Of a stretch of DNA of 64,000 nt, positions 60,877 through 64,000 are shown piece by piece; position 1 is the first letter of the stretch, and the number at the start of each line of letters is the position of its first letter. Source of the DNA: Leptospira ainlahdjerensis. GTDB taxonomy: Bacteria; Spirochaetota; Leptospiria; Leptospirales; Leptospiraceae. The notes under the pieces were generated by a model, which saw nothing but the letters and a program-made list of their open reading frames with translations, searched no databases and was not told the DNA's origin. The stretch lies in contig NZ_JAFFPU010000075.1 in NCBI RefSeq assembly GCF_016919175.1, forward strand, positions 372,001-436,000, in the 5' to 3' direction. A program made the translations under genes and the position numbers.

Positions 60877-62433
60877 GTGTTATCTTTTTCAAAATTGATC
60901 CAAGAATACAGAGAAGAATCGGATTCCGTTCGAAGACGATATCTCCTAACGTCGTTTCTCTGCCATTGTCCTTTGGAGGAATTGGATCTTGTCTTTGGGT
61001 TTCTCGCGGGGAAAAAAGAAAAACCGATTCTGAAAGAGGAGCGAATTCTAACCTTAGTTTCCGAATATTTGAATCAACCGCTCTGGATGATTCGATCTGC
61101 GATCGAAGAAATCGGCGACGTCCCGGAAGCGATTTCTCTTCTGACGGGAAATCCTTCTTCCAAATCCGCGATACGAACCGATGTCCTTTTAGAAAATGCG
61201 AATCAAATTATCAATTTGCATATCCGAGATAAAGAAATCTTGTTTTCGATTTGGAATACCTTTCCGGTACCGGAGAAAATATTCTTTCACAAACTTCTCC
61301 TCGGAAAACAAAATATTAAAATTCACGAGACTCTTTTGATCGAGATCGTTGCCGACCTTTTTGATTTAGAAACCGGAATTCTTCTAAACAATTTCTTTAC
61401 TTCGAAGCTCAATTTTAAAACGACTCCCATTTTAAGAATTCTTTCCTCTTGGTTTCCGAATCGAAAACTCGAAAGACTCGACGAAGTTTCCATTTCAAAA
61501 AGGACCGATCCTTCTTTACCCAAAAATTGGCTTTCTCCTTCTTCTTTTTTGAAAAATCAAATCTCAAAGGGAACACACTTTCTTCTTTTTCCGGATGGAA
61601 TTTCTGCCCAAGCCATTCTCCATTCTTCCGGTTTGTTTCTCTGGACAAAAAACGGTTTTCTTTTTGAAAACGAATTCCATTCCCTTTTTCGAGAATTCTC
61701 CAGAGTAAAAGAGAACGCCCATATCCTCGGATGGTTGGAAAAAAATCGAAGAGGGGAAGATATATTTGTATATTATGATATTTTGGAATATCAAGGTAGA
61801 GATCTTTCTTTGAATTCAATAAAAGAAAGAAGAAAAATCCTGGATTCGATTTTTATCTCCGGGCTACCATCGATTCGCGGTATGGAATGGGGCATCCTTC
61901 CTGAGAAGATGGATTCCCGAGAATTTCAGATAAGGTTGTCAAAGGAATATCAAAGTGCTTATCTTTTTTATCCCGATCAGAATGAATTCTTGGAATTAAA
62001 AACCCCAGAACAAACCGTCAGAGCCGTTTTGCTTTATGGAAGAAAGGCGATGAGCAACGAGGGCTCCACTTTTTGGGAATTGAGTTTCGGAGTTCCGACC
62101 CATCTTGCGACCCATAGGGAGCAAGATGCTGAGTTACTTGCGACCGAAGATTCAAATCTAAATACGATCGCGAGAATCTCTCTGGACTCGAAACATCCTT
62201 TGTTTTTGGAAATCGATTCTTTTTTTAAGGAGAATACGATCGAAAAAAAAGGGCCGATCCGGGGAGTTCCTACAACTTGGAAAGCGGAACTTTCCTTTCA
62301 AAAAATTCTTCCTTCTAAGAGACATAAGATCGGGTTTTTTTTGGAAAATGTCAAGATCCGCGGAAAGATTTCTTCAGAAGAACCCCTTGGTTCTTTGGAT
62401 TCGCTTTTGAGCTTGCGAGACATAAAAATGTAG
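60877..62433 (+). CDS. ATP-dependent DNA ligase homologue lacking the catalytic lysine
   Basis: This 518-residue protein matches the bacterial LigB/LigC-type ligase from end to end. The N-terminal DNA-binding domain has LWMIRSAIEEIGDVPEAISLL and FFHKLLLGKQNIKI. The nucleotidyltransferase part has DGISAQ, LFLWTKNG and FVYYDILEYQGRDL, and the OB domain TVRAVLLYG, SFGV, GPIRGVP and SKRHKIG. The adenylated Lys of KxDG is Phe238 (F-P-D-G). Motif III (usually LDGE) reads ILGWLE, and motif IV (EGxxxK) is missing. It therefore cannot form the usual enzyme-AMP. About 17 extra residues after SFGV carry repeat-like DNA, and the stop codon lies in a TAGGAACTCC repeat. A scaffold, DNA-binding role or decay are possible. 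Confidence 0.8.
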   Translation: MLSFSKLIQEYREESDSVRRRYLLTSFLCHCPLEELDLVFGFLAGKKEKPILKEERILTLVSEYLNQPLWMIRSAIEEIGDVPEAISLLTGNPSSKSAIRTDVLLENANQIINLHIRDKEILFSIWNTFPVPEKIFFHKLLLGKQNIKIHETLLIEIVADLFDLETGILLNNFFTSKLNFKTTPILRILSSWFPNRKLERLDEVSISKRTDPSLPKNWLSPSSFLKNQISKGTHFLLFPDGISAQAILHSSGLFLWTKNGFLFENEFHSLFREFSRVKENAHILGWLEKNRRGEDIFVYYDILEYQGRDLSLNSIKERRKILDSIFISGLPSIRGMEWGILPEKMDSREFQIRLSKEYQSAYLFYPDQNEFLELKTPEQTVRAVLLYGRKAMSNEGSTFWELSFGVPTHLATHREQDAELLATEDSNLNTIARISLDSKHPLFLEIDSFFKENTIEKKGPIRGVPTTWKAELSFQKILPSKRHKIGFFLENVKIRGKISSEEPLGSLDSLLSLRDIKM

Positions 62434-62650
62434 GAACTCCTATGTTTTCCAGAAGAGCTCGAATCTGCCTCCGGAGAATTCTTCTAAAAGATAAATCGGA
62501 ATTCTTATACTTCGTTTGGGCGACCAAGGCTCTGCGTATCGATTTCTATCTGCCCTGTAGAAAGTCGGAACTCCGGAAACATTGGAATCATGGAAGTAGC
62601 CTTTGTCCGATTCCAGAAGCAGACGATGCTTCGAAAACGTAGGAACTCCT
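62083..62650. repeat. cluster of GGAGTTCC/GGAACTCC repeats
   Basis: Copies occur at 62088-62100 (CGGAGTTCCGACC, in the ligase-like gene), 62262-62274 (GGAGTTCCTACAA, also in it), 62431-62445 (GTAGGAACTCCTATG, containing the stop codon), about 62566-62577 (GTCGGAACTCCGG) and 62639-62651 (CGTAGGAACTCCT). An 8-bp inverted repeat CATCTTGC (62101-62108) with GCAAGATG (62121-62128), and a 9-bp direct repeat CTTGCGACC (62104 and 62137), lie beside the first. The stretch 62434-62725 holds no convincing gene. Confidence 0.55.
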
Positions 62651-62725
62651 CCAGAAATTTCTTCTCCGAAGCGATTCCTATTGGAGTTACTTGACAGAGA
62701 CTCGGTTTCCAGTTTTTTGGTCGAT

Positions 62726-62872
<147 letters not shown>

Positions 62873-62957
62873 GACCGGCTTTTTCAAAGCATTCTTCTCC
62901 TGATCCCGTAAAACTCTTAGATCTTCCGAACGTATTCTTCAACTCGGGCAGGACCTC

Positions 62958-63338
62958 ATGGAAGAAATCGAACTCACTAAAGAATTCCGCTTCGACGCCG
63001 CTCACCTTCTTCCCAACGTACCCGACGGCCATAAATGCAAAAGACTTCACGGTCATAGCTTTCGTTTTAAACTTCATCTCAAAGGTAAAATCGATCCTCA
63101 TACCGGTTGGTTGATCGATTATGCGGAAGTCAGTAAGATCGTAAAACCTCTCATCGAAAATCATCTCGATCATTATTATCTCAACGACGTTCCAGGCCTG
63201 GAGAATCCGACTTCGGAAAATATTTCTATCTGGCTCTGGAATCATCTCAAACCACTTCTTCCTCTTTTGTATAAAATTACTCTCAACGAAACCTGTACAA
63301 GCGCTTGTATCTACGAAGGTCCGAAAAATTCTCACTGA
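62958..63338 (+). CDS. queD: 6-carboxy-5,6,7,8-tetrahydropterin synthase
   Basis: This 126-residue protein of the PTPS fold has zinc ligands H16, H31 and H33 (FDAAHLLP, RLHGHSF) and catalytic C27 (HKCKRL), the same positions as in the E. coli enzyme. GWLIDYAEV and NPTSENISIWLW are further family blocks. It makes the pterin intermediate for 7-deazaguanine synthesis on the way to queuosine in tRNA. queC follows 15 bases later. I looked for a preQ1 riboswitch upstream and saw none. Confidence 0.93.
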   Translation: MEEIELTKEFRFDAAHLLPNVPDGHKCKRLHGHSFRFKLHLKGKIDPHTGWLIDYAEVSKIVKPLIENHLDHYYLNDVPGLENPTSENISIWLWNHLKPLLPLLYKITLNETCTSACIYEGPKNSH

Positions 63339-63353
63339 AAAGAGAGGCGAGTT

Positions 63354-64000
63354 TTGAATTCAGATATAAGTAAGAATCCGAATCGAAAAAAATCCGATTC
63401 CAAAATAAAAAATTCCGGCAATAAGGCGATCGTTCTTCTATCCGGAGGATTGGATTCTACAACTTGTCTTTATCAAGCGATCGCCGATGGCAAAGAGGTT
63501 CGAGCGCTTTCTTTTGATTATGGACAAAGACATAGAATCGAATTGTCCTTTGCGAAAAAAATCACTCGTAAACTAGGAATTCCACATACGATTCAAAAGT
63601 TAAAACCGGAATTGTTCCTAGGATCGTCTCTTACTCAAAAGTCGATTAAGGTTCCGAAGAATTCGTTAGGAAAGGATGAAATTCCGAATACGTATGTTCC
63701 CGGAAGAAACATTCTTTTTCTTTCCTTTGCAACTTCGCTCGCAGAAGGAACCGGATCGGATTCGATCTACATTGGAGTCAATGCAATGGATTATTCCGGA
63801 TATCCGGATTGCAGACCAGAATTTATTAAGATGTTCGAGATGGCGATTCAACTCGGAACGAAAAAAGGAAGTCAAGGTTCTCCGCTTAAAATCATAACTC
63901 CTCTACAGAATCTTACGAAGAAAGAAATCGTTCTCTTGGGAAGTAAATTGAATGTTCCTTTTCATCTCACATTCTCCTGTTATGACCCGCAAAACGGCAA
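63354..64000 (+). CDS. queC: 7-cyano-7-deazaguanine synthase (3' end cut by window)
   Basis: An open frame continues to the window edge, 215 codons so far. The nucleotide-binding loop LSGGLDSTTC is at residues 25-34. SFDYGQRHRIEL, IPNTYVPGRNILFLSFA, YIGVNAMDYSGYPDCRPEF and the start of the C-terminal zinc site (TFSCYDPQ) identify QueC, which converts 7-carboxy-7-deazaguanine to preQ0 using ATP and ammonia. There is no ATG: the TTG at 63354, with GAGAGG seven to twelve bases upstream, is the only sensible start. It adds a basic N-terminal tail. queD and queC form an operon. Confidence 0.93.
   Translation, partial: MNSDISKNPNRKKSDSKIKNSGNKAIVLLSGGLDSTTCLYQAIADGKEVRALSFDYGQRHRIELSFAKKITRKLGIPHTIQKLKPELFLGSSLTQKSIKVPKNSLGKDEIPNTYVPGRNILFLSFATSLAEGTGSDSIYIGVNAMDYSGYPDCRPEFIKMFEMAIQLGTKKGSQGSPLKIITPLQNLTKKEIVLLGSKLNVPFHLTFSCYDPQNG

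Noticed and set aside
62873..62957. preQ1 riboswitch before queD
   Set aside because: I could not find the conserved loop and A-rich tail of preQ1 riboswitches in this 85-base gap.

Overview
The window reads as chromosome of a Leptospira species. Base composition looks near 40% G+C by eye. Signs of the genus are 7TMR-DISM and 7TM sensor modules on several regulators, class III cyclases, leptospiral-style lipoproteins and outer-membrane barrels, and start sites that are partly TTG. Short intergenic repeats with the core TAGGA(A/G)(C/T)TCC suggest, without proving, one of the higher-GC pathogenic-clade species. I see no rRNA, tRNA, CRISPR array, prophage or intact insertion sequence.

Region 1 (1-12,800): an effector-binding-domain protein (cut by the window edge), a lipase-like hydrolase, a B12-binding radical SAM enzyme, a 7TM-AraC regulator, a desaturase plus HHxxxDG acyltransferase pair that looks like a small lipid-modification operon, a hybrid histidine kinase, a tightly coupled ECF sigma factor and ClpP, and the ribosome GTPase RsgA.

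Region 2 (12,900-27,200): three GMC-type flavoproteins, each with a CX2CX2CX3C motif. The first is fused to an alpha/beta hydrolase with a Cys nucleophile elbow. Among them lie a methyltransferase and a 1397-residue cyclase-ATPase-TPR protein that resembles soluble adenylyl cyclase. A two-gene cassette (membrane protein, zinc-phospholipase-like exported protein) follows.

Region 3 (27,200-39,800): a membrane-anchored SpoIIE-type phosphatase, a His-rich zinc/cation exporter, a TetR-hotdog thioesterase operon with its operator, a DISM-AraC regulator with MltA, an ammonium-transporter/adenylyl-cyclase fusion whose 3' end overlaps a convergent cyclic-nucleotide-binding protein, and a methionine aminopeptidase.

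Region 4 (39,800-52,500): a short-chain dehydrogenase, a small exported protein, a Vat-like xenobiotic acetyltransferase, an acyl-CoA dehydrogenase, a 149-bp nested inverted repeat, a large protein with a SUKH-like N-terminus, a MerR-EamA transporter operon with a textbook 19-bp-spacer promoter, two outer-membrane barrel proteins and MsrA.

Region 5 (52,600-64,000): two tandem hydrolase lipoproteins, a family 4 uracil-DNA glycosylase, a ligase-associated-type metallo-beta-lactamase exonuclease, an ankyrin protein, a penicillin-acylase-family hydrolase, a full-length ATP-dependent DNA ligase homologue that has lost its catalytic lysine and other nucleotidyl-transfer motifs, a repeat-rich patch, a 48-residue protein, and queD-queC for queuosine synthesis (queC cut by the window edge).

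The observations I rate highest are the apparently dead DNA ligase near its usual exonuclease partner, the Amt-cyclase/CNB convergent pair, and the GMC-hydrolase fusion with a Cys nucleophile.
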